Positions 28,894 through 39,286 of a stretch of 39,286 nt of DNA are shown piece after piece (the first letter of the stretch is position 1; every line of letters starts with the position of its first letter). The DNA comes from Deinococcus sp. (GTDB lineage: Bacteria; Deinococcota; Deinococci; Deinococcales; Deinococcaceae). Below the pieces are notes generated by a model. It did no database searches and was not told the origin of the DNA. It saw only the letters and a list, made by a program, of their open reading frames with translations. The DNA lies in the NCBI RefSeq assembly GCF_018260555.1, contig NZ_JAGLBB010000024.1, forward strand, positions 1 to 39,286. Reading direction: 5' to 3'. Both the position numbers and the translations under genes were made by a program.

Positions 28894-30552
28894 GTGACCC
28901 TGCCCGACATTCACGTTCTGCCTCCTCACGTTGCGCGTCTGATCGCGGCGGGTGAGGTGGTGTCGCGGCCGCTGGACGTGGTGCGGGAACTGGTGGAGAA
29001 CGCCCTAGACGCCGGAGCGACCCGCCTTGAGGTGGATGTGGAGGGCGGGGGCCTGCGGCTGGTGCGGGTGCGGGATAACGGGTCGGGCATTCCGGCGGGC
29101 TCGGCGGGACTGGCGGCGCGGCGGCACGCGACGAGTAAGCTCGCGCCGGACGCGGCGTCGGTGGACGCCGTGACGACGCTGGGCTTCCGGGGAGAGGCGC
29201 TCTGGGCGGCGGCGCAGGCGGGCGAGGTGCATCTGGTGACGCGCCCGGCCGCGCAGGTGGGGGCCTGCGAGGTCCGGGCCTGCGGGGATGAGGTGCTGGT
29301 GTCGCGCACGTCGGCTCCGGCGGGGACGACCGTGACGGTGCGTGGGCTGTTCGCGGGACTGCCGGCGCGGCTGCGCACACAGGCTCCGGCGGCGGCGGAG
29401 GTGCGGGAGGTGACAGCGCTGCTGGGCCGGTACGTGCTGCATCATCCGGGGCTGCACTGGCGGCTCGGCGTGGACGGTGAGGTGCGGCTCTCGCACGCGC
29501 CCAGCGATCACCGGGGCGCGGTGGCGAGCGTATACGGGCCGCTCAGCGCCAACCGCGTGCTGACTGTTGTGGGCGGCGGTGTGCGGGGCGTGGTGTCCCG
29601 CCCGGAGTTGACGCGCGCGCGGCGCGACCGGATGCATTTCAGCGTGAACGGGCGGCCCGTGCTGGCCCCGCCGGAACTGGAGCGGGCCGTGATCGACGGC
29701 TTCGCGGAGCTGCTCCCAGCGGGCGCGGCGCCGCTGTGCGTGCTGGACCTGACGGTCGCGCCGGAGGATCACAATCCGAACGTGCATCCGGCCAAGCAGG
29801 TCGTGGCCCTAGCGGACCTGCCGGGCGTGGCGGCGCGGGTGCGTTCGGCGGTGGCGGCGGCGCTGGCCGCGCATCCGCTGGCGCGGGCGGCCCCGGCGCT
29901 GATCCCGCCAGCGGACGCCGGGACGGCTTGGAGTGGCACCGCCACGAACGCATCCTTCCCGGCCCTGACGCTGCTGAGCGTGTACCAGGAACTCTACCTG
30001 CTGGCACAGGGCGAAGGCGAGCTATGGATCGTGGACGCGCACGCCGCGCACGAGCGCGCGCTGTTCGAGCACCTGACCCGCACCCTGGAGGCCGAGCCGC
30101 CCGCCGAACTGCCCGAGCCGGAACTGCTGCACCTGACGCCCGAGCAGACGGCGCGCCTGCACGAGCGCGGCCCGCAGCTTCAGGCGTGGGGCCTGACCCT
30201 GGAGGATTTCGGGGCGGGACTGGCGCGGCTGCGGACCGTGCCCGCCACGCTGGCGGCGCTGAGCGTGCCGCGCCTGCACGAGCAGATCGTGGAAGCGGCG
30301 CTGGGCGACCACCCGGACCCGCGCCGGGACGTGCTGGCGCGCCTGGCCTGCGCGCCCGCCCTGAAGGCCGGCATGCTGGACCACGCGCGCGGCGCGGCAG
30401 TGCTGCGGGCCCTGGCTGCCTGCGAGCACCCCTGGGCCTGCCCGCACGGGCGCCCCACCGTGCTGCGCCTGAGCGAACGGGAACTGGCGCACTCGTTCGG
30501 GCGGCGCGGCGTGCGGGACATTCCGCGCGGCCGGGACGCCGCCCCCCGCTAG
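28894..30552 (+). CDS. mutL: DNA mismatch repair protein MutL (nicking endonuclease type)
   Basis: 552 residues. The N-terminal GHKL ATPase has AAGEVVSRPLDVVRELVENA, ALDAGATRLEVDVEGGGLRL and DNGSGIP, with GFRGEALWA. The C-terminal dimer/endonuclease domain shows DAHAAHERALFE (from residue 381), a variant of DQHA(X)2E(X)4E with Ala for Gln, plus LACAPALKAGM and CPHGRP (516-521), the other metal-binding motifs. It therefore probably nicks DNA, as expected in a bacterium without MutH. GTG 28894. A Pro/Ala-rich linker near 320-360 joins the domains. Its neighbour mutS works in the same pathway. Confidence 0.96.
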   Translation: MTLPDIHVLPPHVARLIAAGEVVSRPLDVVRELVENALDAGATRLEVDVEGGGLRLVRVRDNGSGIPAGSAGLAARRHATSKLAPDAASVDAVTTLGFRGEALWAAAQAGEVHLVTRPAAQVGACEVRACGDEVLVSRTSAPAGTTVTVRGLFAGLPARLRTQAPAAAEVREVTALLGRYVLHHPGLHWRLGVDGEVRLSHAPSDHRGAVASVYGPLSANRVLTVVGGGVRGVVSRPELTRARRDRMHFSVNGRPVLAPPELERAVIDGFAELLPAGAAPLCVLDLTVAPEDHNPNVHPAKQVVALADLPGVAARVRSAVAAALAAHPLARAAPALIPPADAGTAWSGTATNASFPALTLLSVYQELYLLAQGEGELWIVDAHAAHERALFEHLTRTLEAEPPAELPEPELLHLTPEQTARLHERGPQLQAWGLTLEDFGAGLARLRTVPATLAALSVPRLHEQIVEAALGDHPDPRRDVLARLACAPALKAGMLDHARGAAVLRALAACEHPWACPHGRPTVLRLSERELAHSFGRRGVRDIPRGRDAAPR

Positions 30553-30569
30553 CGCTACGCAGGGCCCTC

Positions 30570-30645
30570 ATACGGATTCCGGGCGTGGAGTTGGCACCCC
30601 GGCGCCTTGGCCGTTCAGCAACCAAGCAGACGGAATCTATCCGCC
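30570..30645. repeat. Degenerate copy of the small repeat family (copy 8)
   Basis: ATACGGATTCCGG starts 18 nt after the mutL stop, followed by a poorly conserved stretch. It is only partly alignable with the other copies and is reported with caution. It fills the 152-bp gap between mutL and gltX. Confidence 0.4.
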
Positions 30646-30691
30646 GGATGGGAAGGTTGTGTTCGTGACGCCGTCATTCGGGGGACTGCCC

Positions 30692-30697
30692 TATGCT
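30692..30697 (+). promoter_or_regulatory. -10 box TATGCT of gltX, leaderless type
   Basis: TATGCT, GTGCGGC (7 nt), then ATG 30705. Confidence 0.6.
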
Positions 30698-30704
30698 GTG
30701 CGGC

Positions 30705-32122
<1,418 letters not shown>

Positions 32123-32126
<4 letters not shown>

Positions 32127-32299
32127 ACCTGATCGGCCGCGACCTCGGCTGCCTGATCGCCCCGCTGCACGCGTCCATTCCGGTCCTGCAGATGCTCCCC
32201 TCGACCAGGCCCGGTATTCGCGGCGCGTACGCGGGCGCCCACAGCCATCCAATCCTGCACGGCGGCTGCCTGACGGAGCTGCCTGACGGAGCTGCCTGA
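32123..32299 (+). CDS. Possible 58-residue ORF coupled to gltX
   Basis: ATG at 32123 overlaps the gltX stop (ATGA). The frame encodes MNLIGRDLGCLIAPLHASIP and further residues with GC-rich third positions at first, ending in a 13-bp tandem repeat that supplies the stop. There is no ribosome site of its own and no family is recognised. It may be chance; the overlap is the only positive evidence. Confidence 0.25.
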
Positions 32300-32302
32300 C
32301 GG
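32265..32302. repeat. 13-bp tandem repeat, about three copies
   Basis: GCTGCCTGACGGA is repeated head to tail (32265-32277, 32278-32290, 32291-32302). It lies between gltX and the phosphoesterase gene. Confidence 0.85.
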
Positions 32303-32415
32303 CCAGGCTGACCTGGGAGCCGGTCCTGGTGCCGGGAGTTGCCCGCACGGACTCCGTTGACCGCCGCCTGAGAGAGCTGTGAACGCGTCGGCGGGGTTCC
32401 GGGTGTACCCCGCGC

Positions 32416-32421
32416 TAGTCT
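32416..32421 (+). promoter_or_regulatory. -10 box TAGTCT, leaderless type
   Basis: TAGTCT, GCGCGTC (7 nt), then ATG 32429 of the YmdB-like phosphoesterase gene. Confidence 0.55.
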
Positions 32422-32428
32422 GCGCGTC

Positions 32429-33217
32429 ATGATCAGGTTGTTGTTTGTGGGGGATGTGTTCGCTTCGCCGGGGCGGCGGGTGCTGGGGTCGCACCTGCCG
32501 TCTCTTCGGTCGCGGGCGGATTTTATCGTGGTGAACATGGAGAACGCGGCGGGTGGTTTCGGGATGCACCGGGAGGCGGCGGACGGGGCGCTGCGGGCCG
32601 GAGCGCACTGCCTGACGCTGGGGAATCACGCGTGGCATCACAAGGACATCTACGTGCTGATGCAGGATGAGGGGCGCTACCCGGTGGTGCGGCCCCTGAA
32701 TTACAGCGATCCGGGTACGCCGGGCGTGGGCTGGCGGTCTTTTGACGTGAAGACCGCGCAGGGCACGGAGAGGCTGACGGTCGTGAATCTGCTGGGGCGG
32801 GTGTTCATGGAGGCGGTGGATAATCCGTTCCGGGCGATGGATACGCTGCTCGAACGTGATGATCTGGGGAGCGTGTTCGTGGATTTCCATGCCGAGGCGA
32901 CCAGCGAGAAGCAGGGCATGGCGCGGTACCTTGATGGGCGGGTGGCGGCCGTGATCGGCACGCACACGCACGTGCCCACGGCGGATACGCGGATCCTGCC
33001 GGGCGGGACGGCCTTCCAGGCGGACGCGGGGTTCACGGGGCCGTACGAGTCGATTATCGGGAGTGATCCGCAAGGGCCGATCGAGCGCTTCGTGACCGAG
33101 CGCCCGCACCGGTACGGCGCGGCGGACGGTCCGGCGGAGCTGAACGGGGTCTTTGTCCAGATAGAGGCGGGGCGGGCGGTGGGGATAGAACGGTACCGTT
33201 ACGTGGAAGAGGCGTGA
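32429..33217 (+). CDS. YmdB-family metallophosphoesterase
   Basis: 262 residues. Calcineurin-like fold with the two-metal site: Asp9 in LLFVGDVFASPG, Asn in VVNMENAAGG, GNHAW and the paired His of VIGTHTHVPTAD. It belongs to the TIGR00282/YmdB group, which includes the cyclic-nucleotide/2',3'-cNMP phosphodiesterase YmdB of Bacillus; the physiological substrate in Deinococcus is not certain. The start is clear (TAGTCT, 7 nt). It stands between gltX and ppc with no obvious functional link to either. Confidence 0.93.
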   Translation: MIRLLFVGDVFASPGRRVLGSHLPSLRSRADFIVVNMENAAGGFGMHREAADGALRAGAHCLTLGNHAWHHKDIYVLMQDEGRYPVVRPLNYSDPGTPGVGWRSFDVKTAQGTERLTVVNLLGRVFMEAVDNPFRAMDTLLERDDLGSVFVDFHAEATSEKQGMARYLDGRVAAVIGTHTHVPTADTRILPGGTAFQADAGFTGPYESIIGSDPQGPIERFVTERPHRYGAADGPAELNGVFVQIEAGRAVGIERYRYVEEA

Positions 33218-33262
33218 AGGCGGCCACGCTCGGAATTTCTGCCGCGCCCACTCTGTACAACC

Positions 33263-33267
33263 GAGGT
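33263..33267 (+). promoter_or_regulatory. Ribosome-binding site of ppc
   Basis: GAGGT five nt before ATG 33273; ppc has a usable Shine-Dalgarno site and no -10 box close to its start, so it is likely leadered. Confidence 0.5.
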
Positions 33268-33272
33268 AGCCG

Positions 33273-35765
<2,493 letters not shown>

Positions 35766-35790
35766 AGCTGGGTTGTATGGTGTCGGCTGT

Positions 35791-35819
35791 GGGGGAGGGG
35801 ACGACCTCTCCCCTCCTCC
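35791..35819 (+). terminator. Hairpin terminator after ppc
   Basis: GGGGGAGGGGA (35791-35801... ) pairs with TCCCCTCCTCC around a 7-nt loop, 25 nt after the ppc stop. It faces the convergent - strand gene ending at 35956. Confidence 0.6.
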
Positions 35820-35955
35820 CGGTGCGCGGGATGTGAAGAGTGGGACGACGCAAAGCGGACCAGTCTCCGGAGCCTCTCCCCTGCGCGCCGCTCCCCCTGC
35901 GCGCCGGTCCCCCTGCACCGATCTCTCAGCGCTGGCCCCTGCGCGCGCCGTCCGG

Positions 35956-36360
35956 TCAGGCTTGCAGGGGACGGGGTACGGGCAGGCTGTAGGTCGCGAA
36001 CGGCTTCCACACGCCGCCCTCGTGGTGACGGGCGATGGGCTGGTCGTGTTCGTTCACGTACACCATGCGGTAGCGCACGCGGCCCAGTTCCAGGCCGCCC
36101 CGCTCGCGCCAGAGCATCTGCACGTCAATGTTCGTGGCGGCGGGGTCCGTGTCACGCGCCGCGAGGATACTGAACCCGCGCAGGCTGCCGGGGTACACGC
36201 GGCGCACCTGCCGCACGCTGCGCCGCCCACCCGGAAACACGCGCGCGGGCATGGACAGCGCCATGGCGCGGTACTCCTGACCCTGCCAGTGTGTCAGGAA
36301 CGCCATGAGCGCCTGCTGGGGCGAAGGAGGGTTCACCACGCTGGTCTGCCTGTCGTTCAT
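35956..36360 (-). CDS. Hypothetical protein, possible NTF2-like fold
   Basis: 134 residues from MNDRQTSVVNPPSPQQALMA. The layout of an initial helix (QQALMAFLTHWQGQEYRAMA) followed by a run of strands (VRQVRRVYPGSLRGFSILAA; VDVQMLW-type; LGRVRYRMVYVNEHDQPIAR) and the end GGVWKPFATYSLPVP resembles small NTF2-like or SnoaL-like proteins, but this is a fold guess. No catalytic residues are proposed. The start is uncertain: ATG 36360 has CATGCT 7 nt upstream; ATG 36372 adds MLLG. It is conserved-looking in composition but not in any family I can name. Confidence 0.7.
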   Translation of the reverse strand: MNDRQTSVVNPPSPQQALMAFLTHWQGQEYRAMALSMPARVFPGGRRSVRQVRRVYPGSLRGFSILAARDTDPAATNIDVQMLWRERGGLELGRVRYRMVYVNEHDQPIARHHEGGVWKPFATYSLPVPRPLQA

Positions 36361-36468
36361 ACCCAGCAGCATGTCACGCGCCGGCCCCCCGGCACCACTG
36401 CCCGAATGGCGCAGCCTGCCGGGAGCGACCCCTCCCCCATCTGGCGGATGCCGACGCGCAGCCGGCAA

Positions 36469-36618
36469 AGTCCGTATCATACGGATTCCGTTTGTTTCGC
36501 CGACAGGTCCGGAACTTCACCGGATTGCCGGCTCCACGTCCGGAGGCCCGCCCTACTCCCACTCGCTCCGCTCGGATTGAACGGGCCCTGCAGCCCATTC
36601 AACCCGGAGTCCGTATCA
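36469..36618 (-). repeat. Stop-codon-associated small repeat, copy 7 (full length)
   Basis: The best complete copy. On the + strand it has the head-to-head termini TCCGTAT-C-ATACGGATTCCG (36471-36490), the left hairpin around GGTCCGGAACTTCACCGGAT, the block CTACTCCCACTCGCTCCGCT and the right hairpin with arms GATTGAACGG and CCATTCAACC, and it ends CGGAGTCCGTATCA. The final TCA is the stop codon (TGA) of the small membrane protein gene on the - strand. Confidence 0.92.
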
Positions 36619-36966
36619 GTTCAGGGCAAACACGATGACCGACAGGACGCCCGCCCCGATCAGGGGGATCAGGATCTGCGGCCAGGGCAGGCCCGGCGCG
36701 CGGTAGCCTTCGCCCAGGCGGGCGCGCACCGTGCTTTCGATGCGGCTCTGACCGGACTGCGAGTACGCGACCGCGCCGGACAGGAAGCCCAGGATCAGCG
36801 CGCCCCAACCGAGCGCGTCGGCCGTCCCGGCGCGGGTGAGGCCGCCGTTCAGGATGGCGCTGACGATCAGGGCGACCAGCCCGACTCCGGCAGCGGCGGC
36901 CATGCCGTACAGCGCAATCTGGGCGAGGCGGGCCGGAACGGACTGAAGCGCGCGGACCGGGTTCAT
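36616..36966 (-). CDS. Small membrane protein of unknown function
   Basis: 116 residues with three hydrophobic helices: about 15-38 (IALYGMAAAAGVGLVALIVS), 50-66 (ALGWGALILGFLSGAVAY) and 97-115 (ILIPLIGAGVLSVIVFAL). A short polar loop with RIESTVRARLGEGYRAPG lies between helices 2 and 3. No family is recognised. ATG 36966 is supported by TACAGT six nt upstream, so it is likely a real leaderless gene. Its stop codon is the edge of repeat copy 7. Confidence 0.75.
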   Translation of the reverse strand: MNPVRALQSVPARLAQIALYGMAAAAGVGLVALIVSAILNGGLTRAGTADALGWGALILGFLSGAVAYSQSGQSRIESTVRARLGEGYRAPGLPWPQILIPLIGAGVLSVIVFALN

Positions 36967-36972
36967 GCCGTC

Positions 36973-36978
36973 ACTGTA
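36973..36978 (-). promoter_or_regulatory. -10 box TACAGT, leaderless type
   Basis: TACAGT, GACGGC (6 nt), then ATG 36966 on the - strand. Confidence 0.5.
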
Positions 36979-37068
36979 GCGGACGCGGCGGGGGGGTGCC
37001 AGCAGAAGTGCCCGTGCTGACAGCTGCGCTTACCCGCCCTGCGCGCTCTGCGCCTACCCGCCCTACGC

Positions 37069-39286
37069 CTACCCGGCCTGTGCCTCGCCGGGCTGTTTGA
37101 TGCTCAGGACGCGGCTGGCGCCGGTCTGATCGGTGGTGACGCCCCACAGGGCGTGCGCGATTTCCATGGTGGCCTTCTGGTGCGTGACGAGCAGGAACTG
37201 CGCGCCGCGCTCGCTGAACAGTTTCAGGAAGGCGGTAAAGCGGCGGATGTTCGCCTCGTCCAGCGGGGCGTCCACCTCGTCCAGCACGGCCAGCGGGAGG
37301 CCACCCGCGCTGCCCTCCCCGCCTGCGTGGTTCAGGGCGAACAGGAACCCCAGCCCGGCCATGGTGCGCTCTCCGGCCGAGAGCAGCGTCATGGAGCGGG
37401 TGCGTTTCCCGCGTGGCTGCACGGCGAGACGCAGGCCGCGCAGGCGGCCCTGGTCGTCGAGTTCGCGTTCCAGTTCTCCGGTTCCGCCGAGCAGTTCGGC
37501 GCTGTACTCACGGAAGGCGGTGTTCACGCGGTCGAAGGCGGCGGCCGTGGCGCTACCCTCGGCGGTTTCGAGGTCATGCAGGTGCGCGCGCAGTTCGGCG
37601 GCGGCGCTCTCGGCGTCGGTCAGTTCGGCCTGCTGGGCGTCCAGCGCGGCCTGTTCGGCGTGCAGGTCGGCCTCGGCGCGGGCGTTCACGGGTCCCAGGG
37701 CGTCCAGCGCGGCGCGGGCGGCGCCTAGTTCGGCCGTCCATTCGCGGGGCGTGCCGGGCGGCAGGCAGCCGTCGGGGATGGGTTCCAGGCTGCCTTCGCG
37801 CCGGGCGATCAGGACGCGCAGGTCTTCCAGGCGGGTGCGGGCGCGGTTCTGCGCGGCGATCAGGTGGCTGTACGTCTGCGCGGCCTGCTCGCGGGCGTCG
37901 TCGGCGCGGGCGGCCTCGTGCTCGTCGAGCGTGCCGAGCGCGGCCTCGCGGCGCTCGACCTCGGCGGCGGCGGCGTGCAGGTGGGCGTCCTGAGCGGCGA
38001 TGGCCTGCGCGCTGGCGTTCAGGCGCTCGCGGAGTTCCCCGGCGCGGGCGCGTCCGGCGCGGTAGGCGCGCCACGCGGCGTCCGTCTCGCGGGCCAGGGC
38101 GAGGGTCTCGGCGGCCGCTCGTTCGGCGGCGCGGTGCGTCTCGGCGGCGGCGCGCTCGGCGTGCAGGTCGGCTTCCAGGGCGCCCAGGTCCGGCAGGGGC
38201 GCGCCGGGTTCCGGGAGGGGGATGTCTGTCAGGTCCGGCCCGAGGCGCGCGGCGAGCCGGTCGCGGTTGGCCTGGAGGCTGCGTTCCTGCGCGGCGAGTT
38301 CCGTGACGCGCCGCTCGGCGGCCTGTTCCCCCCGGGCGGCGTCGTCCAGCGCGCGGCCCAGCGTGGCGTGGCGTTCGTCGCTGCCGGTCAGCGTGGCCTG
38401 CACCTTCATCAGTTCGGCGTTCAGGCGCGCACCCTGCCGGTCAGCGTCCTCCAGTTCCGAGTCGAGTTCCTGGAATCTGCGTTGATCGGCCAGGACGCCG
38501 CTGCCGGTATCGCGCGCGCGGCCCCCCGTGATGGCCCCGCCGGGTTCGACGAGTTCGCCGTCCAGCGTCACGAGGCGCGGGCGGCTGGCGTGCGTGCGGG
38601 CGATGCGGTTCGCGGCGCGCAGGTCCCGCACGATCAGCGTGTCGGCCAGGATGCTCTCGGCCACCAGGGGCGGGTCGCTGGGGCACAGGTCCGCGAGGTT
38701 GCCGATCACGCCGTCCTCGCGCAGCAGGGCCGCGTCACGGCGGGGGCGGGCGCGGATCAGGTCGAGCGGCAGGAAGGTGGCGCGGCCCCCGCTGCGCCTG
38801 AGTTCCTCGATGATCTCGCGGGCGTCGTCAGCGCGATTCACGACGACCTGTTCCAGACGGCGGCCCAGCGCGGCACCCACCGCGACCTCGTACTCGGCGG
38901 GGACGGTCAGCAGGTCCGCGACCGACCCGATGATGCCCGCATGGTCGAGGCGCAGGGCGTTGCGGGCGCCCTCGCCGTAGCGGGCGTAGGAGTTCAGGGT
39001 GGCTTCGAGGCGTTCGCGTTCGCGGCGCAGTGGGGCGACGCTGGCGTTCACGCGGGCCAGTTCCGCGTTCAGGTGCCGTTCGTGGGCAGCGGCAGCCTCG
39101 CGCTCGGCGCGCAGCGCGGCGTACCCGTCGGCGGCGTGCGCGCGGACGGTGCGGGCGGCGTCCAGGCGTTCGCGGGCCGCCGCGAGGTTCTCCAGCGTGA
39201 CTTCCAGGTTGCCCTGGGCGCGGTCCAGTTCGGCGCGCAGGGTCTCGCGGCTGGCGTCCTGGCGGGCGTGCGCCTCGGCGGCGCGG
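37069..39286 (-). CDS. smc: Chromosome segregation ATPase SMC (C-terminal two thirds; runs off the window)
   Basis: The gene continues beyond the right edge; about 739 residues are visible and the N-terminal ATPase half with Walker A is missing. In order: coiled coil (rich in Ala/Glu/Arg), the hinge (HAGIIGSVADLLTVPAEYEV, GRATFLPLDLIRARPRR, LDGELVEPGGAITGGRARD), the return coiled coil, and the C-terminal ATPase lobe with the signature LSAGERTMAGLGFLFAL, Walker B LAVLDEVDAPLDEANIRRF and LLVTHQKATMEIAHALWGV. SMC condenses and organises sister chromosomes with ScpA/ScpB. The canonical LSGGE signature reads LSAGE. The stop TAG lies in a short GGGTAGGCG-type repeat tract. Confidence 0.95.
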   Translation of the reverse strand, partial: RAAEAHARQDASRETLRAELDRAQGNLEVTLENLAAARERLDAARTVRAHAADGYAALRAEREAAAAHERHLNAELARVNASVAPLRRERERLEATLNSYARYGEGARNALRLDHAGIIGSVADLLTVPAEYEVAVGAALGRRLEQVVVNRADDAREIIEELRRSGGRATFLPLDLIRARPRRDAALLREDGVIGNLADLCPSDPPLVAESILADTLIVRDLRAANRIARTHASRPRLVTLDGELVEPGGAITGGRARDTGSGVLADQRRFQELDSELEDADRQGARLNAELMKVQATLTGSDERHATLGRALDDAARGEQAAERRVTELAAQERSLQANRDRLAARLGPDLTDIPLPEPGAPLPDLGALEADLHAERAAAETHRAAERAAAETLALARETDAAWRAYRAGRARAGELRERLNASAQAIAAQDAHLHAAAAEVERREAALGTLDEHEAARADDAREQAAQTYSHLIAAQNRARTRLEDLRVLIARREGSLEPIPDGCLPPGTPREWTAELGAARAALDALGPVNARAEADLHAEQAALDAQQAELTDAESAAAELRAHLHDLETAEGSATAAAFDRVNTAFREYSAELLGGTGELERELDDQGRLRGLRLAVQPRGKRTRSMTLLSAGERTMAGLGFLFALNHAGGEGSAGGLPLAVLDEVDAPLDEANIRRFTAFLKLFSERGAQFLLVTHQKATMEIAHALWGVTTDQTGASRVLSIKQPGEAQAG

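Overview
The window reads as a chromosomal segment of a Deinococcus-type bacterium. It is GC-rich. Many start codons lie 5-7 nt behind a TANNNT -10 box, the arrangement of leaderless mRNAs that are abundant in Deinococcus. The gyrB promoter carries a 17-bp palindrome that fits the radiation/desiccation response motif (RDRM), and dispersed small non-coding repeats are scattered between genes. Only housekeeping and conserved accessory genes are seen. I found no phage, plasmid, transposase, CRISPR array, rRNA or tRNA.

Layout. 1-900: tail of an unidentified + strand gene, then a small lipoprotein gene on the - strand. 908-2842: an FtsH-type AAA protease (+). 2951-6325 (-): DUF309 protein, NYN-domain nuclease, PlsX and a MscS channel; NYN and plsX overlap. 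6559-10787: thioredoxin (+), RBBP9-like hydrolase (-), VOC protein (-), aldo/keto reductase plus HemQ/ChdC (+, overlapping), and a GNAT acetyltransferase (-) preceded by the remnant of a cupin regulator. 11224-14662 (-): a tightly overlapped sensor kinase / DUF4097 / NarL-type regulator operon. 14815-19523 (-): BON-BON-LysM protein, Nudix protein, YbgC-like thioesterase with RbfA, a three-LysM phosphodiester glycosidase-like protein and a four-helix membrane protein. 19722-24172: a vWA membrane protein (-) divergent from gyrB (+). 24344-26151: KynB-like cyclase (+), thioesterase and pterin dehydratase (-), and a 39-residue orphan ORF with its own terminator. 26296-35765 (+): mutS, mutL, gltX, a YmdB-like phosphoesterase and ppc. 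35956-39286 (-): two small hypothetical proteins and the C-terminal two thirds of SMC, cut by the window edge.

The genes fall into functional groups. Genome maintenance is covered by gyrB, mutS, mutL and smc. Envelope and lipid functions are covered by plsX, mscS, the LysM proteins, the lipoprotein, the vWA protein and the kinase/DUF4097/regulator operon. Proteostasis, redox and cofactor metabolism are covered by ftsH, trxA, hemQ and the pterin dehydratase. The most striking unexplained signal is a family of about nine structured repeats of 75-150 bp. Six of them sit exactly on a gene's stop codon, so that the last base of the stop is the first base of the repeat terminus.
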